DNA of 30,119 nt from Bacteroidales bacterium UBA5433 (GCA_002427525.1 DIRP01000006.1:1-30119), one strand, 5' to 3'. Counted from the stretch's first letter, positions 7,301 to 15,021 are shown. A program made the numbers and translations. Notes: generated by a model not told the origin, from the sequence alone.

Positions 7301-9489
7301 TGGCATCAGACGAAGGCATGCCCGATGCCCTCTCGGGTGAGCATCAGAAAAACGCCACGGTTGAAATCCGCAGTGATTTTGAAGAAACCCTGGCTTTCCT
7401 GCCACACCTGATCCCCGACAGTACGGGATATATTCCCGTCCATTACCGGACAAACGGACTGTTAAGCACGTTCCGCATACTGGCCCTGGCCCATACAACA
7501 GATGGGAAGAGCGCCACGGCCGAAGAGACCGTGACGGTCAGAAAAGAAGTCATGGCCTTGCCGTATTTCCCGGCTTTTGTAAGATCAGGAGACAACATTT
7601 CCTTAACCGGCCGGGTGGTCAACCTTACCTCCGAAACACTTGAGGGCAAAGCGTACCTGACAGCCGGGGAAAACAAACCGGAGTTCCGGACCGTCACGTT
7701 GCTCCCCTCGGCCCCGCTAGTGTTCCGCCTGGATTACCGGGTACCTCAGGCCGAGGCATTACCTGTCCCGCTGCTGACCCTCACAGCCGGTTTTGAAAGC
7801 CCTTCCCACAACGATGCAGAAACACACACCATTCCTGTTCTTTCGACAATGGAACAGATTACCCGTGCTCAGACAAAAACATTGCAAGGCGACGGTGTGG
7901 TAACGCTGGTGAAGAAGAACAAGTCAGCACAAGCGCACCTGGAAGTAAGCACCCCGTTCGCCTCGGCTTTACAGGCACTCCCCGTTCTTTGCGAACCGGA
8001 AAACAGCAACCTCACAAGCTGGGTAGCCGCCTTGTATGCCAACAACACGGGAGCGCATATTCTGGAACGTTTCCCCTATATTGTGGACGCACTCCGGGCA
8101 GAGACCCGGGGACAGGCAGCTGTTTTTGAAAAAAACAGCAAAACCGGAGCGCTGCTGCTGGAAGAAACACCGTGGTTTACGTATCCGGGACAAGAAGCGG
8201 AAAGAATACAACGGCTGCTCCGGCTGGCAGATCCGGCCTACGTCCGCTCCTTCAATGCAAAGGCACTGGAGCAATTCAGGACATTGCAACAGCGGGACGG
8301 TGGTTTTTCCTGGTTCCCGGGAATGGAAAGCTCCTACCTTCTCACGCTTCATTTTCTGGAAAAAATCGGGGACATGATGGAAAAAGAGGTTCTGCCGTAC
8401 GAAGATGAACAGTTGCTTCCCATTGTTCGCAAAGCCATCCGTTATACAGACAGCCTGTTTATAAAAAACACAAGCCAGGAAAAACTTCTCAATTTGAGTC
8501 GGGATGTAAATATGTATTTTTATGTCCGGTCTGCCTTTACACAAGTTCCCTACGGGCAGGAAATCGCACAAGTAGCTGCCCGCCTGGCCGGGAACCCCCA
8601 TCAAGCCTGGACAGGAACATCAGTCATGGAAAAAGCCTACCTGGCTGTAACCTTACTAAGGTGGGGAGAAACACAGGCGCTCCAACCGTTGCTGGCTTCC
8701 TTAAGGGAATTTGCCGTTTGCGACGGGGAAGCGGGATGTTATTTTCCCAACGCGGTACCCTTTGAGGGTCCCATGAGTTCACAAATGAAAGCCCACGCCC
8801 TGCTGCTTAGGATCTTTGCCGATGATCCCGTCCTGCACCGGGGGATTACCCGCTGGTTCCTTTACAACAAGCAAAACAACATCTGGACTTCACGCGCAGA
8901 GACCTCGGACGTAATCCATGCCCTGCTTTACTCCGGAGACATGACCGCTGTCACCCCCGAACAATACGAAGTCCTGCAGCAGGGAACTACCTACACGGTA
9001 CGGAACCACACAAAAAACCTTTTGTACGTAAGTCTTTATGAGCATACTACAGAAGATCTGTCGGCAACTGCTCCTTATGCCAATGGCCTGGAAATTACCC
9101 GCACCTGGCATCGCGTACCGGACAATTCTCTTATAACGGAAACAGACACCCTCTGCCCGGGAGAACAAATTGTTGCACGGTACCGGCTGCATAACGATAT
9201 AGACCGCAGTTTTGTGCACCTCAAGGCCTCCCGGCCGGCCTGCCTTATGCCGGCAACCGAAACTTCCGGTTACCAGTGGAGCCGTACGTGCTCCTGGTTC
9301 CGGGAAGTAAAACAGGCGGCTACCCAATACTTTTTCCAAAACCTGTCCGCCGGGGAGCACGTACTGGAAGAACACTTTTTAGTAACCCAACAAGGTTTCT
9401 TTAACCAGGGAAGTATTCGGGTGCAATCGTTGTATGCCCCTCAATACGCCGGTTTTGCTCCGGGTGAAAAAATGCTTGTTAAAGAATAA
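4387..9489 (+). CDS. Alpha-2-macroglobulin-like protein, thioester motif apparently lost
   Basis: This 1700-residue exported protein has a signal peptide (YKRLLWLFLLIPFQVTGQ). It may instead start at the ATG at 4423 (MYKRLL), which drops 12 polar residues. It shows the bacterial macroglobulin layout: an alpha-helical N-terminal region to about residue 275; MG domains including the MG2 phrase YTDRKLYSKEDTLFFKGIV (about 457-475); a low-complexity bait-like stretch near 950-990; the A2M domain around SDFEETLAFLPHLIPDSTGY (about 997-1016); and a terpenoid-cyclase-like helical domain from about 1190. These proteins trap proteases in the envelope through a CxEQ thioester. Here the aligned segment (about 1200-1216) reads LCEPENSNLTSW with no CxEQ, so covalent trapping looks impossible. 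No penicillin-binding protein gene is adjacent. Confidence 0.82.
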   Translation: MKNHQTTNNKSSMYKRLLWLFLLIPFQVTGQDVDYPATSLVRMQKAFTAEAAKQDYKKMVMLMDSMMTAETAINRKARPRLLKTYTDYAPLFGKSIEGQVVYHLYMHTRFPESRGTYGSVLPPGSRELKGVPAAPYQELLLTGAFVYPCQDLYELALFVLEDYGALTDLLESGRGNLPHNLIAARLLHIQSKPLQPEEKIAELDNLILQFPKTEPVSFVYLEKVRLLIDTKHYKEALKLSRETIRQFPKSSAKQSLKEYVSFLTAPALSILVKKQVYPYAPMQIVITRRNTPRYKVEIKGENGKRSPGIRKSGMDAPVYEAVTDTLILPQAPAPGSYRIRVKKGPTESKTTFYSGAVASMFRSSRQTGYVYATDLQTGEPLNKAEVRFVKDTRPSYSITMDGFTPVDVRPGESFRVSPPTPLKAVPDTFSVPFTVHSWDFSYGAPSGTTTSAALYTDRKLYSKEDTLFFKGIVTRYSHNKCEPEQEKNYTIVLRNNAGYRDTLYSVNVVTNEYGSFSGFIPPGIVRINGEHSLTMPGASAHIRIEEYTRPSFSIDLQPVKQAYAYEDTLVQEGVVTNYAGFPLAGVAVAYRVFRQPLFRPYYRDLNLFPTDELPYWTDTVHTDTDGRFRAAFPAEKEGTESSWGSVLQVHFSATDPTGETRQQQTFLPINAYRYTIRSRMGVANTAAANRILVLEHGPFLALDVQNSASFDQEVQGSYALSRNGVKQFSGTFTGKETSQPPWSSLESGSWELSCNLEGAPPHKETFYLVSIHDTVSPVHTAAFFCPLDTPGPSFLLGTVDQPLYALAEWYVGDSLIKKDPLVLQPGMQRFYFDDHASVSYPLELRLIAIRDGIFHEFTHRWEEPPGLDLSLQFVSLRQVTGPNTRETFGLKLPAREKAEVLVGIFNKSTDRFQPNSFSYRPAQAPYRPIPYIRHHFTQTATGFAGSTKSPAVYMAASRNMSADGAVTEGADMASDEGMPDALSGEHQKNATVEIRSDFEETLAFLPHLIPDSTGYIPVHYRTNGLLSTFRILALAHTTDGKSATAEETVTVRKEVMALPYFPAFVRSGDNISLTGRVVNLTSETLEGKAYLTAGENKPEFRTVTLLPSAPLVFRLDYRVPQAEALPVPLLTLTAGFESPSHNDAETHTIPVLSTMEQITRAQTKTLQGDGVVTLVKKNKSAQAHLEVSTPFASALQALPVLCEPENSNLTSWVAALYANNTGAHILERFPYIVDALRAETRGQAAVFEKNSKTGALLLEETPWFTYPGQEAERIQRLLRLADPAYVRSFNAKALEQFRTLQQRDGGFSWFPGMESSYLLTLHFLEKIGDMMEKEVLPYEDEQLLPIVRKAIRYTDSLFIKNTSQEKLLNLSRDVNMYFYVRSAFTQVPYGQEIAQVAARLAGNPHQAWTGTSVMEKAYLAVTLLRWGETQALQPLLASLREFAVCDGEAGCYFPNAVPFEGPMSSQMKAHALLLRIFADDPVLHRGITRWFLYNKQNNIWTSRAETSDVIHALLYSGDMTAVTPEQYEVLQQGTTYTVRNHTKNLLYVSLYEHTTEDLSATAPYANGLEITRTWHRVPDNSLITETDTLCPGEQIVARYRLHNDIDRSFVHLKASRPACLMPATETSGYQWSRTCSWFREVKQAATQYFFQNLSAGEHVLEEHFLVTQQGFFNQGSIRVQSLYAPQYAGFAPGEKMLVKE

Positions 9490-9522
9490 AGGATTAAAAA
9501 GGTGATTATTGGAAAATTTGCA

Positions 9523-9530
9523 TATCTTTG
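9523..9530 (+). promoter_or_regulatory. -7 promoter element for rpsO
   Basis: TATCTTTG (TAnnTTTG) sits 54 bases before the rpsO ATG, giving a leader of roughly 50 bases that begins with a small CCCCATTTGGG fold. Confidence 0.6.
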
Positions 9531-9584
9531 TTGCCCCATTTGGGAATACTATTATTATTAACCACTTAAAATCAATTGCTAACC

Positions 9585-9860
9585 ATGGCCGAGTATTTAG
9601 ATGCCCAGAAAAAGCAAGAGATTTTCGGACAGTACGGAACGTCTAATAAGGATACAGGATCTGCTGAAAGTCAGATTGCTTTATTTTCATACCGTATCGC
9701 CCATCTTACCGAACACATGAAGTCTAATAAAAAAGACTACGGCACACAACGTGCATTGCTCCGTTTGGTAGGAAAACGTCGCCGCCAGCTGGATTACCTG
9801 AAGGCAACCGACATTGAGCGATACCGTTCCATCCTTAAGGCGCTCAACCTCCGGAAATAG
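9585..9860 (+). CDS. rpsO: 30S ribosomal protein S15
   Basis: The 91-residue product reads MAEYLDAQKKQEIF at the start, contains DTGSAESQIALFSYRIAHLTEHMK and ends with GKRRRQLDYLKATDIERYRSIL, the full S15 family pattern with its 16S rRNA helix 22-contacting Ser/Asp/Gly segment. S15 binds early in assembly of the central domain of the small subunit. I take the ATG at 9585; a TTG nine bases upstream would add MLT and is unlikely. It has its own promoter and a strong terminator after it. The neighbour pnp lies in the same order as in many bacteria. Confidence 0.97.
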   Translation: MAEYLDAQKKQEIFGQYGTSNKDTGSAESQIALFSYRIAHLTEHMKSNKKDYGTQRALLRLVGKRRRQLDYLKATDIERYRSILKALNLRK

Positions 9861-9904
9861 CTGACACATGCAGAGGAACATCCGTCTCCCTGCATTCACC
9901 AAAC

Positions 9905-9942
9905 AAAGGCTGCACCCTCTACACAGAGATCAGCCTTTTTTT
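9905..9942 (+). terminator. Intrinsic terminator after rpsO
   Basis: AAAGGCTG (9905-9912) pairs with CAGCCTTT (9931-9938) across an 18-base loop and runs into seven T residues. It separates rpsO from pnp. A weaker ATGCAG/CTGCAT fold precedes it. Confidence 0.8.
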
Positions 9943-10021
9943 AATAAATTTCATAATTATACCGGTCCAAATTAACGCAATCCGGGGACAGGTATAACGC
10001 GGAATTGAATATTTTTAACAA

Positions 10022-10038
10022 CCCCTTACAGGAAGGGG
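10022..10038 (+). promoter_or_regulatory. Short hairpin in the pnp leader
   Basis: CCCCTT pairs with AAGGGG around loop ACAGG, 22 bases before the pnp ATG. In enterobacteria pnp controls its own mRNA through a leader hairpin; whether this one has any such role is only a guess. Confidence 0.35.
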
Positions 10039-10060
10039 CGGATTGCAAGAGAAATAATAC

Positions 10061-12301
10061 ATGAAGATCATTAAGAAAGTCATCACCCTGGATGATGGCC
10101 GCACCATTGAGATCGAAACCGGGAAACTGGCCAAACAGGCAGATGGTTCCGTGGTAGTTAAAATGGGTGGCACCATGCTGCTGGCAGCAGTCACCTGTGC
10201 AAAGGAAGCAAAACCCGATACGGACTTTATGCCCCTTTCCGTAGATTACAAAGAAAAATTTGCCGCTGCCGGAAGGTATCCGGGTGGTTTTATGAAACGC
10301 GAAGGGCGTCCTTCAGATTACGAAATTCTGATTTCCCGCCTGATTGACCGGGCACTTCGTCCCCTGTTCCCCGACGATTTTCACGCAGAGGTATTTGTTA
10401 ACGTATTTCTTATCTCGGCAGAAAAAGACATCATGCCCGATGCCCTGGCCGGTTTAGCAGCTTCTGCAGCCCTTGCCGTAAGTGACATCCCCTTTAACGG
10501 ACCCATTTCCGAAGTGCGCGTAGCACGCATCAACGGAGAATTTGTAATCAACCCGTCTTTCTGCCAGCTTAAAGATGCAGATCTGGATATTATTGTAGGA
10601 GCTACCTATGATAACATCATGATGGTGGAAGGCGAGATGAAAGAAGTAAGCGAAGCGGAAATGCTGGAAGCCATCAAATTTGCACATACAGAAATTAAAA
10701 AGCATTGCAAGGTGCAAATGGAACTGATGGAAGAAACGGGGAAAACCGTAAAACGTGAATATTCCCACGAAGAAAACGACGAAGACCTGCGCAAAGCTGT
10801 GGAAGATTTTTGTTACGAGCGTTGCTATGCCATTGCCCATTCCGGGGAAGACAAACACGCCCGCTCAGACGCTTTTGAAGCCCTTAAGGAAGAGTTTTTG
10901 CAAACCCTCCCGGAAGAAGAGCGCGAGGAAAAAGCCCTTATGGTTTCCCGTTATTACCACGATGTGGAAAAACGCGCCATGCGCAACATGATTCTGAACG
11001 ACGGCGTCCGCCTGGACGGCCGCAAGCCGGCTGAAATCCGTCCCATTTGGAGCGAAGTTGATTACCTGCCCATGGCCCACGGCTCTGCCATATTCACCCG
11101 GGGTGAAACGCAATCCCTTACGACTGTTACCCTGGGGACCAAGCTGGACATGAAAGAAATGGACGAAGTACTCATACAAGGTACCGAGCAATTTGTCCTG
11201 CATTACAATTTCCCTCCTTTCTCTACCGGAGATGCACGTCCCACACGCGGCGTAGGCCGTCGTGAAGTAGGACACGGCAACCTGGCACACCGTGCCTTGA
11301 AATCCATGGTTCCTGTGGGCGAAGACAATCCGTATGCCATCCGGGTCGTATCCGATATTCTGGAATCGAACGGTTCCTCTTCCATGGCCACCGTCTGTGC
11401 CGGTACGCTGGCGTTGATGGACGCAGGTATCCAATTAAAAAAACCTGTATCCGGTATTGCCATGGGTCTGATCTCGGAACCGGGCGGTAAGAAATATGCC
11501 GTACTCTCTGACATACTGGGAGACGAAGACCACTTGGGCGATATGGACTTTAAGGTTACGGGAACCCGCGACGGGATTACTGCAACCCAGATGGATATCA
11601 AAGTGGACGGACTCCCTTACCAGGTCCTGGAACAGGCGCTGGAACAGGCCCGTCAGGGCAGGCTGCACATCATGGACGAAATGGCTAAAACCATCTCGGA
11701 ACCCAGACCAGAACTCAAACCGCACGTACCCAGGATTGTCCAGATTGTCATTCCTCAGTCCTTTATTGGAGCTGTTATTGGCACAGGAGGCAAGGTTATC
11801 CAGGAAATCCAGAAGACTACCGGAACCACCATCACCATAACAGAAGAAGGTGAATTTGGCATTGTGGATATTTTCGGTGAAAACAAAGAAGGCATGGACG
11901 CTGCACTGGAAACCATCAAAGCCATTACAACCGTTCCTGAAGTGGGCGCAGTATATACCGGCAAGGTGGTCTCTATTCTGGAATTTGGTGCTTTCGTAGA
12001 AATCCTTCCCGGCAAAGAAGGGTTGCTGCACATTTCGGAACTGGACTGGAAGAAAGTGGACAAAGTAGAAGATGTGGTGAAAGTTGGAGAAACAATTACC
12101 GTGAAACTTTTGGAAATAGACGAACGTTCAGGCAAAATGCGTCTTTCACTCAAAGCCCTCCTGGAGAAACCCGAGGGCTATGTGGAACCGGAACGCAAAC
12201 CCCGTCCTTCGGGCGGTGACCGCGACCGCAACAACCGCAACTACTCACGTGGCAACGACCGCGGCCCTCAAAGAGGCCGGGGCGGCGACCGCAACAGGTA
12301 G
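10061..12301 (+). CDS. pnp: Polyribonucleotide nucleotidyltransferase (PNPase)
   Basis: The 746-residue product has two RNase PH-like cores. The second contains RPTRGVGRREVGHGNLAHRAL and the phosphate-binding SNGSSSMATVCAG; an all-helical linker lies near residues 215-300. The KH domain has GTGGKVIQEIQKTTG (about 575) and is followed by an S1 domain (GAVYTGKVVSILEFGAFVEI to about 695). A 40-residue tail rich in Arg, Gly and Asn (SGGDRDRNNRNYSRGN) closes the protein. PNPase degrades RNA 3' to 5' using phosphate, as a trimer in the cytoplasm. The tail is longer and more RG-rich than in E. coli and may add RNA binding, as in other Bacteroidota RG-tailed proteins. A perfect UUCG terminator follows. 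Confidence 0.97.
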   Translation: MKIIKKVITLDDGRTIEIETGKLAKQADGSVVVKMGGTMLLAAVTCAKEAKPDTDFMPLSVDYKEKFAAAGRYPGGFMKREGRPSDYEILISRLIDRALRPLFPDDFHAEVFVNVFLISAEKDIMPDALAGLAASAALAVSDIPFNGPISEVRVARINGEFVINPSFCQLKDADLDIIVGATYDNIMMVEGEMKEVSEAEMLEAIKFAHTEIKKHCKVQMELMEETGKTVKREYSHEENDEDLRKAVEDFCYERCYAIAHSGEDKHARSDAFEALKEEFLQTLPEEEREEKALMVSRYYHDVEKRAMRNMILNDGVRLDGRKPAEIRPIWSEVDYLPMAHGSAIFTRGETQSLTTVTLGTKLDMKEMDEVLIQGTEQFVLHYNFPPFSTGDARPTRGVGRREVGHGNLAHRALKSMVPVGEDNPYAIRVVSDILESNGSSSMATVCAGTLALMDAGIQLKKPVSGIAMGLISEPGGKKYAVLSDILGDEDHLGDMDFKVTGTRDGITATQMDIKVDGLPYQVLEQALEQARQGRLHIMDEMAKTISEPRPELKPHVPRIVQIVIPQSFIGAVIGTGGKVIQEIQKTTGTTITITEEGEFGIVDIFGENKEGMDAALETIKAITTVPEVGAVYTGKVVSILEFGAFVEILPGKEGLLHISELDWKKVDKVEDVVKVGETITVKLLEIDERSGKMRLSLKALLEKPEGYVEPERKPRPSGGDRDRNNRNYSRGNDRGPQRGRGGDRNR

Positions 12302-12350
12302 AAGCGCAGAAGCGCAGACATCAGAAGCGCACACATTAGAAGCGCACACG
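12301..12350 (+). repeat. Four direct copies of GAAGCGCA after pnp
   Basis: Copies start at 12301, 12309, 12324 and 12339. The last three units have a 15-base period (GAAGCGCAGACATCA, GAAGCGCACACATTA, GAAGCGCACACGC). The run begins on the final base of the pnp stop codon and ends just before the terminator. Confidence 0.7.
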
Positions 12351-12357
12351 CAAAAAC

Positions 12358-12381
12358 AGCTCCTTCGGGAGCTTTTTTTTT
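12358..12381 (+). terminator. Intrinsic terminator after pnp (UUCG tetraloop)
   Basis: AGCTCC-TTCG-GGAGCT is a perfect 6-bp stem with a C(UUCG)G loop, preceded by AAAAAC and followed by nine T residues. Confidence 0.9.
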
Positions 12382-12454
12382 GGTTGCGATTTTGAGTGCG
12401 TCTGTGCTGCGATTTTGCAGGTCGCTGCACAAGTAGTAGCACCAGGTCGCTGCA

Positions 12455-12559
12455 CCAAAAGAACGGGGAACGCCTCCCGGATGCTGCGCTGTAGCTTCGC
12501 TACTGCTGCGCAACCGGGCCCCTCCCTCCTCGGGTGCGAGGTTCCCCTTTTTCTTTTGG
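12455..12559. repeat. 105-bp imperfect palindrome between pnp and target A
   Basis: CCAAAAGAACGGGGAAC (12455-12471) is inverted at 12541-12559 with a 2-base length difference. Inside lie a second stem CCCGG/CCGGG and a core GTAGC-TTC-GCTAC. Just before it are two copies of CAGGTCGCTGCAC and two of TGCGATTTTG. The whole 12302-12652 interval has no gene. Part of the right arm recurs at 14908-14937. It may be a dispersed palindromic repeat. Confidence 0.6.
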
Positions 12560-12652
12560 TGTCAGCTCCCTTGTTCAGTGCAGTTGCATGCAATTTGGCG
12601 CATTTTTGGCATTTTAGATTGAATCTAGCGACGACTAACATCAAATAAATGA

Positions 12653-14743
12653 CTACTCCCTGACACAACGCACAGAAAACCCGAAGCCCTTAAGGCTGTG
12701 GTACCTGTCCACGCGGCTGTTAAGGTAGTACAGGTACCGGGACCAGGCGTAACTTGAACTGCCCTTTGTAGAACTCCACCAGTAGCCGAAGCCACCAAGT
12801 TCACCGAACGCCCCACTGTCGTAACGGCTGCCCCCGGGAAGAGCTGTAAAACCGGATTTGTTCCTGTATGCAGGATAATCGGTACTTCCCACAGTTCCTG
12901 TTCCGGAATAAGACCACCAGCCACTTTCACTCGCCAGAGATTTAGCGATTTTATCTTGGACGGTTTCACTGTCGCTTTGCGGACCTGTTTTACCATCGTA
13001 TCTGTATCCGTTATTAGACAAAAAAGTTTCTAGTTGTACCCACTCTGCATCACTGGGCAGGTGCCAGCCGGCAGGGCAAGCAGTGAGGGCTGCAGGCCAG
13101 TTATACAGCACACCGTAAGTATTATAATTATTTGTTGCTTTTGCAGCACTTAAATCCGTGCCGTTGTAATCGTACACATAGTAATAAGGATTGCTATAGG
13201 ATCCTGTTCCCGGACCCACAACACTGGGCAAATACGCCAGGTTCTCGGCCATCCAGGTTTGGTTGCCTATGGTCACCGTTTTATACACATGGCCATCCCT
13301 GCTATCGGTGAAGGTGTCATCTGCTGTATCCTGGTTTGTTTTGAATGATCTTTGCTCCCCGTAGGCTGTACCTTCTGCATTTGTGGCATAGGCTCGTACG
13401 TAGTATGTGGTATTGGGAGAAAGTCCGGTAATATTGCTTGTATATGTTCCCAAGCCTGTTCCGTTTGTGGTTTTTGAGTTTGCCGTGGTCGGGTTCTGGG
13501 ACGTGCTCCAGCAAACGCCACGGGCAGTAACACTTCTCCAGCCTTCATATGTTACTTCACAGGCACATTCAGCAGTTGATATAGTTATATTATTAATGGA
13601 GGACAGATTAACAGAGGGTAATAATTGATAACCTTTTGGGGGAACAATATAAAAAGGTACCGAAGTGTTTTTTTGCAGTGCATCAAAAGAATGAGTTGTT
13701 ATTATTGTGTCGCGTAATAAACTCTGTTTTTCGATGATAACACTCTCTCTAGTGCTTTCAGATGCATCCATAAAGCTAAGTCCAGTGCAGAAATATTCAA
13801 CCATGGACGTTGATATCCTGGTTACATCAGGCGCATACATGGTTTGCTTATAGCCACAATAAGCTTCTGCCCCAAGATCAAAAAAAGCCTTAGAGAATGA
13901 TCCTTCCACAGTATTATCCCAAAATGATGTTTTACAACCATTAACAAAAATCCATGTATTTTTAAAATAAGCTGGACTGTACGTTGTTTCAGAGATCCAT
14001 GTAGGTGTTATCCCATAAAAAACCCCTTCAACTCCAGAAGTTTTTGAAGTTTTCCATCCTTTTTTTCCTTGTTGTTTCAATTGACTAGTTTGTTTATCCG
14101 ACACTTTTTCTCCGGTCATAATTGAGGTTATATTTACACCATTACTCGAAGAAGCCCCACCATGTGTATAAATTATTACAATATCATATGCACTCATAAA
14201 TGAACCTCGAAATTTATCTAAATCTGCACCTTGATCAATGAATGACTCAGTTATATATCCCGCAGCTTGCAGAGTATTATATATTGTTTCAAGATCTCTT
14301 TTAGCTTGAAATTGAAAAGGAGCTAAAATTAAAGCTTTCCCACTACCGGATGGCTTGATTATATCGGAGGTATTTGTTTGTGATTTCGATTTTAAAGGTT
14401 CAGATTTCGTTGCTTTAGTCTCATTTGTGGTGAACCACCTGTCATCTGTATTATCAACAAAAAAATAATATAATTCCGAGCCATCTGTTAAATGCATAAG
14501 TATTGTATTGCCGGAAGCTTCTGCAGATACTACGTTTTCTAACAATTTAACTCCATCTGCAATAGCATTAGGATCTACCAATTCGCCAGCTTGTAGCGCG
14601 TTGGAGAGTGAGCTTTCTACTATCTCTTCAGCTTTAGTAACAATATTTTCAATTTCTTCTGTTGTGAAGCCTTTATCAATCGCATCGGGTTTGCAACCAA
14701 ACAAAACGACGCTCATAATTAATAGGAAAGTAATCTTTTTCAT
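12653..14743 (-). CDS. DGR target A: lipoprotein with caspase/gingipain-like, FN3-like and FISUMP domains
   Basis: The product has 696 residues from the ATG at 14743. The ATG 20 codons upstream would bury the signal MKKITFLLIMSVVLFGC, whose lipobox Cys17 marks a surface or periplasmic lipoprotein. Residues 130-340 look like a clan CD peptidase fold: ALILAPFQFQAKRD, IVIIYTHGGASS (candidate catalytic His194) and WIFVNGCKTSFW (candidate Cys270). Residues 380-470 form an FN3-like unit (VTARGVCWSTSQNPTT). Residues 476-696 are a Fib_succ_major domain, a C-type-lectin-like family used as DGR target. Its last ~63 codons are the variable repeat, ending GFSVRCVRE. The first half is clearly richer in A+T than the second, suggesting joining of DNA of different origin. 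The peptidase assignment rests on motifs only. It lies downstream of a decayed DGR reverse transcriptase. Confidence 0.8.
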   Translation of the reverse strand: MKKITFLLIMSVVLFGCKPDAIDKGFTTEEIENIVTKAEEIVESSLSNALQAGELVDPNAIADGVKLLENVVSAEASGNTILMHLTDGSELYYFFVDNTDDRWFTTNETKATKSEPLKSKSQTNTSDIIKPSGSGKALILAPFQFQAKRDLETIYNTLQAAGYITESFIDQGADLDKFRGSFMSAYDIVIIYTHGGASSSNGVNITSIMTGEKVSDKQTSQLKQQGKKGWKTSKTSGVEGVFYGITPTWISETTYSPAYFKNTWIFVNGCKTSFWDNTVEGSFSKAFFDLGAEAYCGYKQTMYAPDVTRISTSMVEYFCTGLSFMDASESTRESVIIEKQSLLRDTIITTHSFDALQKNTSVPFYIVPPKGYQLLPSVNLSSINNITISTAECACEVTYEGWRSVTARGVCWSTSQNPTTANSKTTNGTGLGTYTSNITGLSPNTTYYVRAYATNAEGTAYGEQRSFKTNQDTADDTFTDSRDGHVYKTVTIGNQTWMAENLAYLPSVVGPGTGSYSNPYYYVYDYNGTDLSAAKATNNYNTYGVLYNWPAALTACPAGWHLPSDAEWVQLETFLSNNGYRYDGKTGPQSDSETVQDKIAKSLASESGWWSYSGTGTVGSTDYPAYRNKSGFTALPGGSRYDSGAFGELGGFGYWWSSTKGSSSYAWSRYLYYLNSRVDRYHSLKGFGFSVRCVRE
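12656..12844 (-). repeat. Variable repeat of target A
   Basis: From GCTCTTCC to the stop, this segment aligns without gaps to 16491-16679. By hand I count about 54 base differences, about 44 of them at codon positions 1 or 2; in about 38 one copy has A. Invariant islands (WWSS, LYY, GFSVRCVR) alternate with changing codons of AAC/AAT type. This is the signature of adenine-directed DGR mutagenesis. Confidence 0.82.
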
Positions 14744-14951
14744 TATTGAAATATTTTTGTAAAAATCTTTAAATCGCGTAAAGTTAAAGGAAAATATTTG
14801 CATAAAACATCGGGAAGAAAAGTATTTGTAGAATTAAAAAGCCAACAGAAATAAGTAGCTTATTTGTGTCCCACTTGTCCGAAGTGTCCTGTACCGGCAA
14901 ACATGCCCGGGTGCGAGGTTCTTCTTTTACTTTTGGTACCGGTTTACACCA
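14744..14951. other. Upstream region of target A, with a copy of a dispersed repeat
   Basis: No gene is seen. The first 130 bases are A+T rich, as expected for a promoter, but have no exact TAnnTTTG on the minus strand. Bases 14908-14937 repeat the sequence at 12531-12560: CGGGTGCGAGGTTC is identical and CTTTTGGT recurs after a varied 8-base middle. Both copies have the same orientation and each lies just before a FISUMP 3' end. Confidence 0.55.
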
Positions 14952-15021
14952 CTAATTTCTAACACAGCGCACAGAAAACCCATGCCTCTCGTCCCAGTAG
15001 AGCCTTTGTAATGTGGTGCGC
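14952..15021 (-). pseudogene. Isolated 3' end of a third FISUMP/DGR target
   Basis: Read on the minus strand, the segment ends GFSVRCVRN and a TAG stop, the same final residues as targets A and B. Upstream in frame is RTTLQRLYWDERH, and a neighbouring frame gives YKGSTGTRG, so the segment seems shortened and shifted. No start, signal or upstream domain is attached. It is too short to be functional and reads as the remains of another target gene or variable repeat. Confidence 0.65.

Noticed and set aside
4387..9489. Thioester look-alikes KCEPEQ and LCPGEQ in the macroglobulin
   Set aside because: Both have C-x-x-(x)-E-Q spacing wrong for CxEQ and lie outside the thioester domain.
12301..12350. 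CRISPR-like array after pnp
   Set aside because: Units of 8-15 bases with almost no spacer are too short for CRISPR, and no cas genes are present.
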